A stretch of 64,000 nt of DNA from Crossiella cryophila (GCF_014204915.1 NZ_JACHMH010000001.1:3807501-3871500), one strand, 5' to 3'; shown: positions 28,905-36,363, counted from the first letter of the stretch. Made by a program: numbers and translations. Notes: a model not told the origin generated them from the sequence alone.

Positions 28905-29020
28905 AGATGAAGCCGCGCAGCTCAGACAGGCACTCCGGCTCGCGATCACGAAGATCGCCTACGGTTGCGGGTCAGCGCCGGGATTTGACCGGCTTCCCCC
29001 GTACTGAGACAGAACCTGAC
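28905..29020 (-). promoter_or_regulatory. Cobalamin riboswitch
   Basis: On the minus strand the leader reads GGGGGAAGCCGGTCAAATCC, then CGCTGACCCGCAACCGTAGG, a short variable stem (GCGATCTTCGTGATCGC), and then GAGCCGGAGTGCCTGTCTGA. These are the conserved core blocks of cobalamin riboswitches in their order: the GGGAA...GGTNAAATCC arm, the CTGNCCCGCAACNGTA junction, and a B12-box-like AGCC.GGA..CCTG. The element starts just after the HxlR regulator gene and ends about 80 bases before the start of the wall protein. It puts the whole ECF operon under B12 control. Confidence 0.88.
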
Positions 29021-29052
29021 GGTACGGCTCCGTACAGCGGGGACACAAGCGG

Positions 29053-29460
29053 CTAGGAGGAGGGCTGCGGCACGTCCGCGGCCCGCTGGTCGAAGGCCCG
29101 CCGCGCGGTCACCACCTGCGGCAGGTTGCCAGTGGACCAGGCCCGCACCGCGGCCAGCGGCTCGGCGGCCGAGCGACCCAGTTCGGTCAGCTCGTAGTCC
29201 ACGCGTAGTGGCACGGTCGGGTAGACGGTCCGGGTGACGAGGCCGTCCCGTTCCAGCGTGCGCAGGGTCTGGGTGAGCATCTTCTGGCTGATGCCCTCCA
29301 GCTTCACGCGGAGTTGGCCGAACCGGCGCGGGCCGTCCTCCAGGGCGCCGATGGTCAGGGCGGTCCACTTGTCGGCGAGCATGTCGAGCAGATCCCGGCA
29401 GGGGCACTGGCGGGAGTAGACGTCCCGCACTTCCGCATCGGGGATCCAGTCGGTTTTCAC
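29053..29460 (-). CDS. HxlR-family transcriptional regulator
   Basis: 135 residues from GTG at 29460, chosen because GGGAAG lies seven bases upstream; ATG codons at 29466 and 29475 are in frame but lack a spaced ribosome binding site. It has a winged-helix HxlR domain: 'LLDMLADKWTALTIGALEDGPRRFGQLRVKLEGISQKMLTQTLRTLERDGLV'-like sequence with the usual 'KWT' and 'RF.L' positions. Two Cys in 'RQCPCRD' near the N terminus are where redox-sensing HxlR proteins carry their reactive Cys. It lies directly upstream of the riboswitch on the same strand; a functional link with the B12 operon is not shown. Confidence 0.85.
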   Translation of the reverse strand: MKTDWIPDAEVRDVYSRQCPCRDLLDMLADKWTALTIGALEDGPRRFGQLRVKLEGISQKMLTQTLRTLERDGLVTRTVYPTVPLRVDYELTELGRSAAEPLAAVRAWSTGNLPQVVTARRAFDQRAADVPQPSS

Positions 29461-29472
29461 CTGCATACTTCC

Positions 29473-29499
29473 CATGGGGTACTTGGTATCACATGGGGT
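29473..29499. promoter_or_regulatory. Direct repeats upstream of the HxlR gene
   Basis: CATGGGGT occurs at 29473-29480 and again at 29492-29499, 19 bases apart, directly upstream of the HxlR-type regulator. The spacing is close to two helical turns and could be an autoregulatory site. Low confidence. Confidence 0.3.
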
Positions 29500-29568
29500 G
29501 CAGGGGTGGGAATGATCCGCACGTCCCCGCCCAGTCCGGCCCCGCCCCGGGGCGGCCCCCGGGGTGGC

Positions 29569-29729
29569 GTACGAGAACGGCCAACACGGTGTACGACGAC
29601 GGCCAACACGGCGTACAAGAACGGCCAACACGCCGGGGAGGGGTTCGGGGGGTTTCAACCCTCCGCGCGTGTTGGCCGTTGTCGTACCGAGTGTTGGCCG
29701 TTTTGGTACGGGGTGTTGGCCGTTGTGGG
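29569..29729. repeat. 3 + 3 array of 22-bp repeats in head-to-head orientation
   Basis: The 19-base unit GTACGAGAACGGCCAACAC (with variants GTACGACGAC.. and GTACAAGAAC..) occurs at 29569, 29591 and 29613, exactly 22 bases apart. Its reverse complement (GTGTTGGCCGTT...) occurs at 29669, 29691 and 29713, again 22 bases apart. The two halves can fold into a large cruciform or hairpin of about 60 pairs with a loop of about 37 bases. The same unit recurs at 30402 and 30424. Confidence 0.85.
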
Positions 29730-29782
29730 CGGGCGGAGCCCGAGGACGGGCAGCCGGGGTGGCTTTTCAAACCTTCCCTGAG

Positions 29783-29932
29783 CGGTTCCCCATCCCCGTC
29801 AGCCTGGAGAGGACACACCGCATCCTGGGCGCGCGGACCCGCAACCCGCCGCCGCCCTAGCCACCCAACCGCAGGGGTCCGCGCGCCCAGGATGTGGTTT
29901 GGTATCGGAGGGCTGACGGGGATGGGGAACCG
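29783..29932. repeat. 150-bp two-tier inverted repeat
   Basis: The outer arms 29783-29804 and 29911-29932 are perfect 22-base inverted repeats. The inner arms 29821-29840 and 29875-29894 are perfect 20-base inverted repeats (CATCCTGGGCGCGCGGACCC and its complement). The 16-base stretches between outer and inner arms pair poorly. A 34-base Pro-codon-like C-rich loop closes the structure. No T-run follows, so it is not a simple terminator. Confidence 0.88.
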
Positions 29933-29981
29933 TACGAGCACTGCTCTCTGCCCTTGATCTTCTCCCCCCATCCTTTGATTT

Positions 29982-30088
29982 CTGCCCGTCCGGCGAGGAC
30001 GATCTTGATCTTCGTTCGGGTACCTCAGCAACAGAGGCCACAAGCGCAAAGATCAAGAGCGGAAAAGATGGCCTCGCCGGCCGGGCAG
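29982..30088. repeat. 107-bp inverted repeat
   Basis: The outer arms 29982-29998 and 30072-30088 match at 16 of 17 bases (CTGCCCGTCCGGCGAGG against CCTCGCCGGCCGGGCAG). The inner arms 30001-30012 and 30049-30060 match at 11 of 12 (GATCTTGATCTT against AAGATCAAGAGC). A further small hairpin, CCTC-AGCAACA-GAGG, sits at the centre. Confidence 0.75.
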
Positions 30089-30180
30089 ACCACCGGAGGG
30101 GGTGGGGCAAGTCAAGAACCGGGATGAGCAGGTTGCGGGGCGGGGTTTGGGCTGCCGGGGCCGGTTCCAGCGTGGCTCCG

Positions 30181-30340
30181 AGGGCTCGCGTGTTCTCCGC
30201 ACGGCCTTCCGCAAGCCAACCACACCTCACCGAGCGGCCCCCGTCACGATGGGAAGCTAGGGCGGAAGCAGGTTGCAGGGGCCACTCGGCGAGGCGCGGT
30301 CAGCAAGCTCCAGGCCGTACGGAGAACACGCGAGAACCCT
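30181..30340. repeat. 160-bp imperfect inverted repeat
   Basis: Left arm 30181-30207 (AGGGCTCGCGTGTTCTCCGC then ACGGCCT) pairs with 30312-30340, with one mismatch and a two-base bulge. Inside, CACCGAGCGGCCCC near 30229 pairs with GGGGCCACTCGGCG near 30278 at 12 of 14 positions. G/C-rich flanks near 30135 and 30365 extend the symmetry outward more weakly. Confidence 0.75.
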
Positions 30341-30382
30341 CGTCGTGGGGGTCTACCCCCCAACCCCACACCCCGCCCCGTC

Positions 30383-30442
30383 CCACAACGGCCAACGACC
30401 CGTACGAGAACGGCCAACACTCCGTACGAGAACGGCCAACAC
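30383..30442. repeat. Second 22-bp repeat array
   Basis: Two perfect copies of GTACGAGAACGGCCAACAC at 30402-30420 and 30424-30442, 22 bases apart, follow a degenerate copy (CACAACGGCCAACGAC) near 30383. They have the same unit, phase and orientation as the left half of the array at 29569, so the gene-free block is bracketed by the same repeat. Confidence 0.85.
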
Positions 30443-30462
30443 GGTGGGAGGGGGGGTGGGGG

Positions 30463-30909
30463 TCAGGGTTGGCGGTGTTCGGTTATGGGGGAGGGGACCA
30501 TGGCTTCGGTTACGGCGTGGCCCATGCGGCGGAGGGCGGCTTCGATGGCGAGGCGGATGGAGCCGTTCATGGGTAACAGCGGTAGCCAGGGTTGGGCGTT
30601 CCACTCTGGGCCGCGCAGGCCTGGGCTGACCGTGACGGTGGCCAGTTCGTCGTTGGGGAGGACCAGTTCCAGCCTTGCCTGACGGACCACCACCTCGGCG
30701 CTGTGTTCCGCCCTGGGCGGGGGGACTGGCTCGTACTGGGCGGCGACCAGCCACTCCAGGTCGTCGCTGATCCGTTGGACGGACTCGGCGATCCCGATCA
30801 ACAACTCGGCCCGGCGGTACTGGCAGCTCTCCTCGGTTGCCTGGCGCAGGCGCCCGGCCACCTCGGTGAGGGCCACTGCGGCCTCGGACTCGGTTCGGCA
30901 CTCCACCAT
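30463..30909 (-). CDS. Hypothetical protein
   Basis: 148 residues from an ATG at 30909; a GTG at 30996 in the same frame would add 29 residues, and neither has a clear ribosome binding site. The N-terminal half is helical ('AAVALTEVAGRLRQATEESCQYRRAELLIGIAESVQRISDDLEWLVAAQYEP'-like pattern). The C-terminal half has 'VVVRQARLELVLPNDELATVTVSPGL' and a final helix 'RLAIEAALRRMGHAVTEAM'. No family is recognised and no membrane segment or signal is visible. It stands alone between the repeat block and the FAAL-like gene. Confidence 0.55.
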   Translation of the reverse strand: MVECRTESEAAVALTEVAGRLRQATEESCQYRRAELLIGIAESVQRISDDLEWLVAAQYEPVPPPRAEHSAEVVVRQARLELVLPNDELATVTVSPGLRGPEWNAQPWLPLLPMNGSIRLAIEAALRRMGHAVTEAMVPSPITEHRQP

Positions 30910-31068
30910 GTCGTGATCAACGGCACGGCCGCGGGAAAGTCGCGGTTCCCAATCGTTGTCACCCGATTGTGTAAGGCGACTTGTCACCTGGCTCACAAAT
31001 TTCCCAGCGGGCGGGACTGATCCGGGTTTGTGGTCGGCGGAATGTCACCGCGGTTCACCTCCTGGCTA

Positions 31069-31098
31069 TTGACAGTGTTCCTCGTTGATAAATAGCGT
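31069..31098 (+). promoter_or_regulatory. Possible sigma-70-type promoter of the FAAL-like gene
   Basis: TTGACA (31069-31074) and TAGCGT (31093-31098) with an 18-base spacer lie 32 bases before the GTG start at 31130. This gives a leader of about 25 bases. No iron box was found here, unlike at most siderophore promoters in the window. Confidence 0.4.
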
Positions 31099-31129
31099 CC
31101 AGCTCGGGGAAGTCGGAGGAGAAAACATT

Positions 31130-32881
31130 GTGATCGGGTCTTTTCGTGCTGCCGCACTAATTCCGCAACAGCTCTTCCATAAGCTGGACCAGGGCGGATT
31201 GTCGCTGCCGGACAACCTCAACCGCTGGGCGGCCGGGTTCGGCGACCAGCCCGCGCTGACCTTCCTGGACCACCACGGGCCGCGCCCGCTCGGTGAGGCC
31301 GTCGTGCTGACCTGGGCCGAGCTGGACCGCCGGGTCAGCGCGGTGGCCGCCTGGATCCAGCGCCGCGCCTGCCGCGGCCAGCGGGCGGCCATCGTCGCCC
31401 CGCACGGGCCGGACTACGTGATCGCGTTCCTGGCCGCCTTACGCGCCGGGATCATCGCGGTGCCGCTGTTCCCGCCCGGCCATCCGGGCACGGTGGGCAG
31501 GCTGGCCGCGATGTTCGCCGACTGCGGGCCGCGGCTGGTGCTGACCACCCGCGCCCAGCTGGCCGCGGTCGACGGGTTCCTGGACAGCCATGGCCTGCGC
31601 AAACCCGAGGTGGTCGCGGTGGACGCGCTGCCCGACGCGATCGGCGCCGAGGTCGAACCGGCCTGGCACACCGGGGACGACGTGGCCTACCTGCAGTACC
31701 CGCCGACCTGGACCGGCGCCCCCTGCGCGGTCCAGGTGACCTTCCGCAACGCGGTGGACAACGCGCTCACCCTGGTCGAGTCCATCGGCGCGCTGCCCGG
31801 TCAGTCGCCCTCGGTGAGCTGGCTGCCGCTGCACCACGCCGAGGGCCTGCTGCTCGGGGTGATCGCGCCGGTGGCGGTGCGGGCCCGCGCGGTGCTGATG
31901 GACCCGGCCGCCTTCCTGCTCAAGCCCGAGCGCTGGCTGCGCGCGCTCACCGCCAACCCGGGCGCGGTCAGCGCCGCCCCCGACTTCGCCTACGGCTACT
32001 GCGCGGCCCGGATCGGCGCCCAGGAGAAGGCCCTGCTGCGGCTGGACCACGTGCGCTCGCTGTTCGTGGACGGGGCCAGCGCCCAGGCGCAGACGCTGAG
32101 CCGGTTCCTGGACGCCTTCGCCGAATGCGGACTCCGCCCGGAAGCGGTGCGCTGTGGCTACGGGCCGGTCGGCGCGGCCGCCCTGGTCTCGGTGACCACC
32201 GCCGCACCCCGGCGCACCGGTTTCGACCGGGCCCTGCTGCGCCGGGGCCGGGCCGAGCCCCGCGCGGAGAACTCCCCCGACGCGCTGACCTTGCTCTCCA
32301 GCGGCACACCCACCCGCCATCGGGTGCGGATCGTGGCCCCGGACAACGGACGGACGCTGCCGGATGGCGCGGTCGGCGAGGTGTGGGTCTCCGGCGCGCT
32401 CGGCCCCGGGTTCTGGGGACGCCGCAAGGCGGGCGAGCGGCCCTTCGGCAACCGCCTCGAAGACGCTGACGCCCCTGCTCAGGGCTGGTTGCGGACCGGG
32501 GATCTCGGCCTGGTCGACGACGGTGAGCTGTACGTGCTCGGCCGGGTCGGCGAACTGCTGACCGTGCGCGAGCGCCAGCACTACCCCTACGACGTGGAGG
32601 CCACCGTGGCCGGCGCGCATTCCGCGCTGCGCGCGCACCAGGCCGCCGTGTTCACCGTGCGCGAGTTCGAGCGGGTGCTCACCGTGCTGGTGGCCGAACG
32701 GGTCCGGGAATGCTCCACCCAGCAGGTGGCAGGCCAGGTCCGGCGCGCGGTGACCGCCCGGCACGGCCTGGTGCTGGACCGGGTCGTGCTGGTGGACACC
32801 GGGCGGCTGCCGCGCACCCCGGACGGCGCGGTCTGCCGGGCCACCACCAGGGACCGCTACCTGACCGGCGGCTTCGACTGA
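31130..32881 (+). CDS. Degenerate fatty-acyl-AMP ligase-like protein
   Basis: 583 residues from GTG at 31130 with GGAGGA nine bases upstream. The fold is that of fatty-acyl-AMP ligases and NRPS-loading acyl-adenylases: 'LTWAELDRRVSAVAAWIQ', 'GIIAVPLFPPGHPGTVGRLAAMFADCGPRLVLT', 'SWLPLHHAEGLLLGVIAPV' and 'GWLRTGDLGLVDDGELYVLGRVGELL'-type blocks are present. However, the ATP-binding P-loop, normally YTSGSTGxPKG, reads YPPTWTGAPCA, and the C-terminal catalytic Lys (GKIQR) reads GAVCR. It may therefore not adenylate in the normal way. Its neighbours suggest a role near the siderophore locus, possibly lipid binding or acyl transfer, but this is not shown. Confidence 0.75.
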   Translation: MIGSFRAAALIPQQLFHKLDQGGLSLPDNLNRWAAGFGDQPALTFLDHHGPRPLGEAVVLTWAELDRRVSAVAAWIQRRACRGQRAAIVAPHGPDYVIAFLAALRAGIIAVPLFPPGHPGTVGRLAAMFADCGPRLVLTTRAQLAAVDGFLDSHGLRKPEVVAVDALPDAIGAEVEPAWHTGDDVAYLQYPPTWTGAPCAVQVTFRNAVDNALTLVESIGALPGQSPSVSWLPLHHAEGLLLGVIAPVAVRARAVLMDPAAFLLKPERWLRALTANPGAVSAAPDFAYGYCAARIGAQEKALLRLDHVRSLFVDGASAQAQTLSRFLDAFAECGLRPEAVRCGYGPVGAAALVSVTTAAPRRTGFDRALLRRGRAEPRAENSPDALTLLSSGTPTRHRVRIVAPDNGRTLPDGAVGEVWVSGALGPGFWGRRKAGERPFGNRLEDADAPAQGWLRTGDLGLVDDGELYVLGRVGELLTVRERQHYPYDVEATVAGAHSALRAHQAAVFTVREFERVLTVLVAERVRECSTQQVAGQVRRAVTARHGLVLDRVVLVDTGRLPRTPDGAVCRATTRDRYLTGGFD

Positions 32882-34176
32882 CCGGGCTGAATCGGCTGGC
32901 CGGCCGTTCCTGACTGGCGCAGCCGGGCGGCCCGCAGCACGAGTTCCAGCTCGAAGCGGGCCGCCGGATCGGTCAGCGTGTGCCCGAACAGGCTCTCCAG
33001 CTGGTGCAACCGGTACCGCACGGTCTGCGGGTGGATGCCCAGCCTGGCGGCCACCTCTGGCGCGCCGCTGCGGGTCTCCAGCCAGGCCAGCAGGGTCTCG
33101 GTGAGCCGCTCGCGCTGGCGCGGGGTCAGCTCGGCCAGCGGGGCCAGCACCCTGGCGGTCAGCTCGTCGAGCAGGAAGTCCTCGTGCAGCAGCCACAGCG
33201 TGCACAGGTGGTCCGCGCAGTGCTGCACGTCCAGCGCGGGCAGGGTGCCCGCGCGCATCAGGTTCAGCGCGTGCCGGGCCCAGCGCAGCGACTCCGCGGC
33301 GCTGGACAGCTCCACCGTGGGGCCGACCGCGACCAGCCAGTCCTGCAACGGCCGGTCCAGCAGCCGCTCGTGCTCGGCGCCGGCCGGGATGAGCAGGCAG
33401 GGCGCGCTGCCCTCGAAGTCGACCAGGATGGCCCGGTCCAGGCGGGGCTCGCCCTTGTTCACCCGGTCCGGCCGCGGTTCCAGGGCCACCGCGCACACCC
33501 GGTCCGGCAGCTCCCACTCGGCGGCCGCGGCCAGCTCGATCACCAGGTGCCTCGGGTTGGGCGGATCGGCCAGCAGCACCTCCAGCAGCCTGCGCCGCCT
33601 GCGTTCCCTGGCGCCGGTGGCCCGCTGCTGGGCGGCCACGTAACCCTCCACCGACAGCGCGGCCAGCTCGTCGATGTGCGCGAAGACCGCCTCGCCGAGC
33701 AGCCGCATGGTGTCCACCGACAGGTGCACCCGCTCGCCGAAGTCGGTCAGCCGCCGCCAGGCGATCCGCGCGCCGAGCCGGTAGGCCCGCTGCAGCGTGT
33801 CCAGGCTGCGGCCCTCGTGGAACTCGCCGCGGCCCAGCCGCCGGTACATCTCGGCGATCGCCGGTTGCGGCGCGCCGGGGTCGGCCACCCGGTCCACGAA
33901 CTGCATCAGCGCGTACTCGATCCCGTCGCTGATGATCTGCCCGAACGACTCGTCGAGTGGCCGGGAGTACTCGGGTATACCGCGTTGGATCTCGCCGAGT
34001 ATCTGGTCGGCCACATCCGGGACCTCGGCCCGCATCAACGGCGCCAGATCGCGGGAAAGCACTTTCCACGGGTCCAGGCCCGCGCGTAGCTGGTTCACGC
34101 CCTGCTCCAATGGCGGGAAGGGGGCGAGCAATTGCGGAGAGGGGTCAACAATGCTGGGCTGTTCGTCCGTTGTCAT
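32857..34176 (-). CDS. PucR-family transcriptional regulator
   Basis: 439 residues, with ATG at 34176 directly behind GAAGG. The C terminus has the PucR helix-turn-helix: 'RLTETLLAWLETRSGAPEVAARLGIHPQTVRYRLHQLESLFG' and 'FELELVLRAARL'-like ending. The N-terminal 200 residues are helical ('YVAAQQRATGARERRRRRLLEVLLADP') and the middle is the GGDEF-like linker of this family. It converges with the FAAL-like gene and overlaps its 3' end by 25 bases. It shares an upstream region with the iron-boxed exporter gene, which it might control. Confidence 0.85.
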   Translation of the reverse strand: MTTDEQPSIVDPSPQLLAPFPPLEQGVNQLRAGLDPWKVLSRDLAPLMRAEVPDVADQILGEIQRGIPEYSRPLDESFGQIISDGIEYALMQFVDRVADPGAPQPAIAEMYRRLGRGEFHEGRSLDTLQRAYRLGARIAWRRLTDFGERVHLSVDTMRLLGEAVFAHIDELAALSVEGYVAAQQRATGARERRRRRLLEVLLADPPNPRHLVIELAAAAEWELPDRVCAVALEPRPDRVNKGEPRLDRAILVDFEGSAPCLLIPAGAEHERLLDRPLQDWLVAVGPTVELSSAAESLRWARHALNLMRAGTLPALDVQHCADHLCTLWLLHEDFLLDELTARVLAPLAELTPRQRERLTETLLAWLETRSGAPEVAARLGIHPQTVRYRLHQLESLFGHTLTDPAARFELELVLRAARLRQSGTAGQPIQPGQSKPPVR

Positions 34177-34337
34177 CCTTCGAAGGAACTACATCCCATG
34201 ATCCGGCCTGTTTTCGGAAAAGAGCGCTCTCATTTGTTCCTCCCGACAGAAAACCGCTGGTCGTCGTACTCCGTCACTCCCACTAACGAGCGGGATGGGC
34301 CTGGGGGAACGCAACCGTTCGCGCCGGGATGTCGGGT

Positions 34338-34356
34338 TTAGGTAAGCCTAAGGTAA
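34338..34356. promoter_or_regulatory. IdeR/DtxR-type iron box (exporter promoter)
   Basis: TTAGGTAAGCCTAAGGTAA matches the IdeR consensus at about 15 of 19 positions and ends nine bases before the MFS exporter GTG. It overlaps the ribosome-binding region, so bound repressor would block transcription just upstream of or at the start. Confidence 0.75.
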
Positions 34357-34365
34357 GTTCTGGGC

Positions 34366-35649
34366 GTGCGACTCGGACAGTTCGTCATGGACACCGCCCC
34401 GCTGCGCAGCAGCCCGCCGTTCCGGCTGGTGTTCGCCGTGCAGGTGATCGCCATGGTCGGCACCAACCTCACCGTGGTGGCGGCCAACCTCCAGGTCTTC
34501 GCCATCACCCGGTCCTCGCTGCAGGTCGGGCTGGTCAGCCTGGCGCTCGGGGTGGCCCTGCTGTTCGGGCTGCTGGTCGGCGGCGTGCTGGCCGACCGGG
34601 CGAGCAAACGCCTGATCATCGTGACCACCCGGCTGGGCATGGTGGTGGTGCTGGGCGTGCTGGCCTGGAACTCCAGCCTGGACTCGCCCAGCCTGGCCCT
34701 GATCTACGCCACCGCGATCCCGGCCGGACTGATCAACGGCCTGGGCGCGCCCGCGCTGATCGCGGCCACCCCGGCGCTGGTCGGTCCGGAGAACTTGGCC
34801 GCGGCGGGCGCGCTGACCGCGGTCACCACCCAGATCGGCGCCATGATCGGCCCGCTGCTGGCCGGGTTCATCGCCGAATCCTGGGGCCTGGCGGTGTGTT
34901 TCACCATCGACGCGGCCACCTTCCTGCTCGGCGCGGTGCTGCTGGCCTTCCTGCCCAAGCTCGAACCGGAGGGTTCGGTCGAGCACGAGCACCCCGTCCG
35001 CTCCATCGTGGAGGGCTTCGCCTTCCTGCGGCGCAGCCGGGTGGTCACCGGACTGCTGCTGATCGACGTCTGCGCCATGGTCTTCGCCATGCCGTACGTG
35101 CTGTTCCCGGAGATGGGCGTGGCCGTCTTCGGCGGCGAGTTCGCCACCGGACTGCTCTACGCCGCACCCGCGGTCGGCGCCTTCCTGGCCGCGCTGACCA
35201 GTGGCTGGACCGCGACCGTGGCCCGCTCCGGACTGGTGCTGATCGGCTCGGTGCTGTTGTGGGGCCTGGCCGTGATCGGCTTCGGACTGAGCCCGGCGCT
35301 GTGGCTGGCACTGCTGTTCCTGGCGGTGGCCGGCGCGGCCGACACCATCTCGGAGATCCTGCGCCGCACCCTGTTGCAGCACCACACCCCGGAGCGGCTG
35401 CTCGGCCGGGTGGGCAGCATGTGGCTGGCCCAGGCCACCACCGGCACCTCCGCGGGCAACGCGGTGATGGGCGGCCTGTCCCGGCTGCTCGGCTCCGGCA
35501 TGGCCCTGGTGGCCGGTGGCGCGGTCTGCGTGCTCGGTGTGGTCGGCATCGCGATCGCGTTGCCTGAGCTGCGTAAAGCCACGTTGAGCGGGCCCAGCGC
35601 GGACGAGCAGGAACGCGTCACACAAGGTTGCAAGGTTAGCTTTACCTAA
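34366..35649 (+). CDS. MFS siderophore exporter (EntS-like)
   Basis: 427 residues. GTG at 34366 is used; an ATG at 34387 is an alternative start. About 12 membrane helices and the EntS/MFS_3-type pattern are visible: 'LVGGVLADRASKRLIIVTTRLGMVVVLGVLAW', 'FRLVFAVQVIAMVG' and 'HHTPERLLGRVGSMWLAQATTGTSAGNAVMGGL'-like stretches. It should export the newly made siderophore across the cytoplasmic membrane. An iron box precedes it and another overlaps its last codons, serving the MbtH gene. The C-terminal tail is short and polar. Confidence 0.87.
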   Translation: MRLGQFVMDTAPLRSSPPFRLVFAVQVIAMVGTNLTVVAANLQVFAITRSSLQVGLVSLALGVALLFGLLVGGVLADRASKRLIIVTTRLGMVVVLGVLAWNSSLDSPSLALIYATAIPAGLINGLGAPALIAATPALVGPENLAAAGALTAVTTQIGAMIGPLLAGFIAESWGLAVCFTIDAATFLLGAVLLAFLPKLEPEGSVEHEHPVRSIVEGFAFLRRSRVVTGLLLIDVCAMVFAMPYVLFPEMGVAVFGGEFATGLLYAAPAVGAFLAALTSGWTATVARSGLVLIGSVLLWGLAVIGFGLSPALWLALLFLAVAGAADTISEILRRTLLQHHTPERLLGRVGSMWLAQATTGTSAGNAVMGGLSRLLGSGMALVAGGAVCVLGVVGIAIALPELRKATLSGPSADEQERVTQGCKVSFT

Positions 35650-35654
35650 CCTAA
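35636..35654. promoter_or_regulatory. IdeR/DtxR-type iron box (mbtH-panD promoter)
   Basis: TTAGCTTTACCTAACCTAA matches the consensus at 15 of 19 positions. It overlaps the stop of the exporter gene and ends 38 bases before the MbtH start, giving that pair of genes its own iron-controlled promoter. Confidence 0.78.
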
Positions 35655-35692
35655 GCTTCGAGGCGTTTGGACAGTCGCTCAAGGAGTTGTGG

Positions 35693-35905
35693 ATGAACCC
35701 GCTGGATGACGAGAACGGCACGTTCTACGCCCTCGTCAACGAGGAAGGCCAGTACTCGCTCTGGCCGGTCTTCGTGGACGTGCCCGCCGGCTGGACGATC
35801 GCCTTCGGCAAGGACTCCCGGGTCGCCTGCCTTGAGTTCATCGAGCGGAGCTGGACCGACATGCGCCCGAAGAGCCTCGTCGAGGCCATGCGCGCCGCCG
35901 ACTGA
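35693..35905 (+). CDS. mbtH: MbtH-like protein
   Basis: 70 residues from ATG at 35693 with AAGGAG six bases upstream. It shows the family signature [10 protein letters not shown], then 'VPAGW' and '[14 protein letters not shown]' with the conserved Trp residues. MbtH-like proteins bind NRPS adenylation domains and help them fold or work. Here the partners are probably the A domains of the three NRPS proteins encoded at 38.6-59 kb. It is followed by panD after 35 bases. Confidence 0.95.
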   Translation: MNPLDDENGTFYALVNEEGQYSLWPVFVDVPAGWTIAFGKDSRVACLEFIERSWTDMRPKSLVEAMRAAD

Positions 35906-35940
35906 CTTCTCACCTGACGTTCTATGAAGGAGAGCGCCAC

Positions 35941-36363
35941 GTGCGGCGTACGTTGATGAACGGCAAGATCCACCGGGCCACCGTGACCCAGGCCGACCTG
36001 CACTACGTCGGTTCGGTGACCATTGACGCGAACCTCTTGGAAGCGGCCGACATCGTCGAGGGCGAGGTCGTGCACATCGTCGACATCACCAACGGCGCCC
36101 GCCTGACCACCTACGCCATCACCGGCGAGCGGGGCAGCGGCGTGATCGGCATCAACGGCGCGGCCGCGCACCTGGTGCACCCGGAGGACATGGTGATCAT
36201 CATGTCCTTCGCGGAGTTCACCGAGGAGGAACGGGCCACGCACGTCCCGCACGTCGTGCACGTGGACGAGCGGAACCGGATCCTGGCCCTTGGCAACGAT
36301 CCGGCCGAGCCGGTGCCGGGCAGCGAGCAGCTCTCCGGGCGCGTGGTCGCGGCCGCGCACTAG
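35941..36363 (+). CDS. panD: Aspartate 1-decarboxylase, beta-alanine supply
   Basis: 140 residues from GTG at 35941 with GAAGGAGA upstream. It is the pyruvoyl enzyme PanD: '[24 protein letters not shown]' contains the Gly-Ser self-cleavage site (YVGS at about 23-26) and the conserved Lys, Tyr and '[18 protein letters not shown]'-like region. It converts aspartate to beta-alanine. PanD normally serves pantothenate synthesis, but no pan genes are nearby, and the second A domain of the NRPS at 48054 carries a beta-alanine-type code. A dedicated supply role is therefore likely. It is co-transcribed with mbtH. Confidence 0.93.
   Translation: MRRTLMNGKIHRATVTQADLHYVGSVTIDANLLEAADIVEGEVVHIVDITNGARLTTYAITGERGSGVIGINGAAAHLVHPEDMVIIMSFAEFTEEERATHVPHVVHVDERNRILALGNDPAEPVPGSEQLSGRVVAAAH

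Larger units (their letters stand above)
29500..30462. other. Gene-free region built of inverted and tandem repeats
   Basis: Almost 1 kb without a convincing gene on either strand. Short reading frames here lack ribosome binding sites and translate repeat units (for example YENGQH again and again). The region is occupied by a phased 22-bp repeat array, three consecutive long inverted repeats, and a second short array of the same 22-bp unit. No transposase or integrase fragment was seen. The individual elements are listed separately. Confidence 0.7.

Noticed and set aside
29569-30442. CRISPR array
   Set aside because: The period is only 22 bases with about three variable bases between units, half of the copies are inverted, and no cas genes are present.
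29564-30629. Small proteins with repeated YENGQH motif
   Set aside because: The motif is just the translation of the 22-bp DNA repeat; no start or ribosome binding site supports it.
34348-35721. Long minus-strand frame opposite the MFS exporter
   Set aside because: It is a shadow of the GC-rich exporter gene. The plus strand encodes clear membrane helices, while the antisense product is low-complexity Gln/His/Arg-rich.
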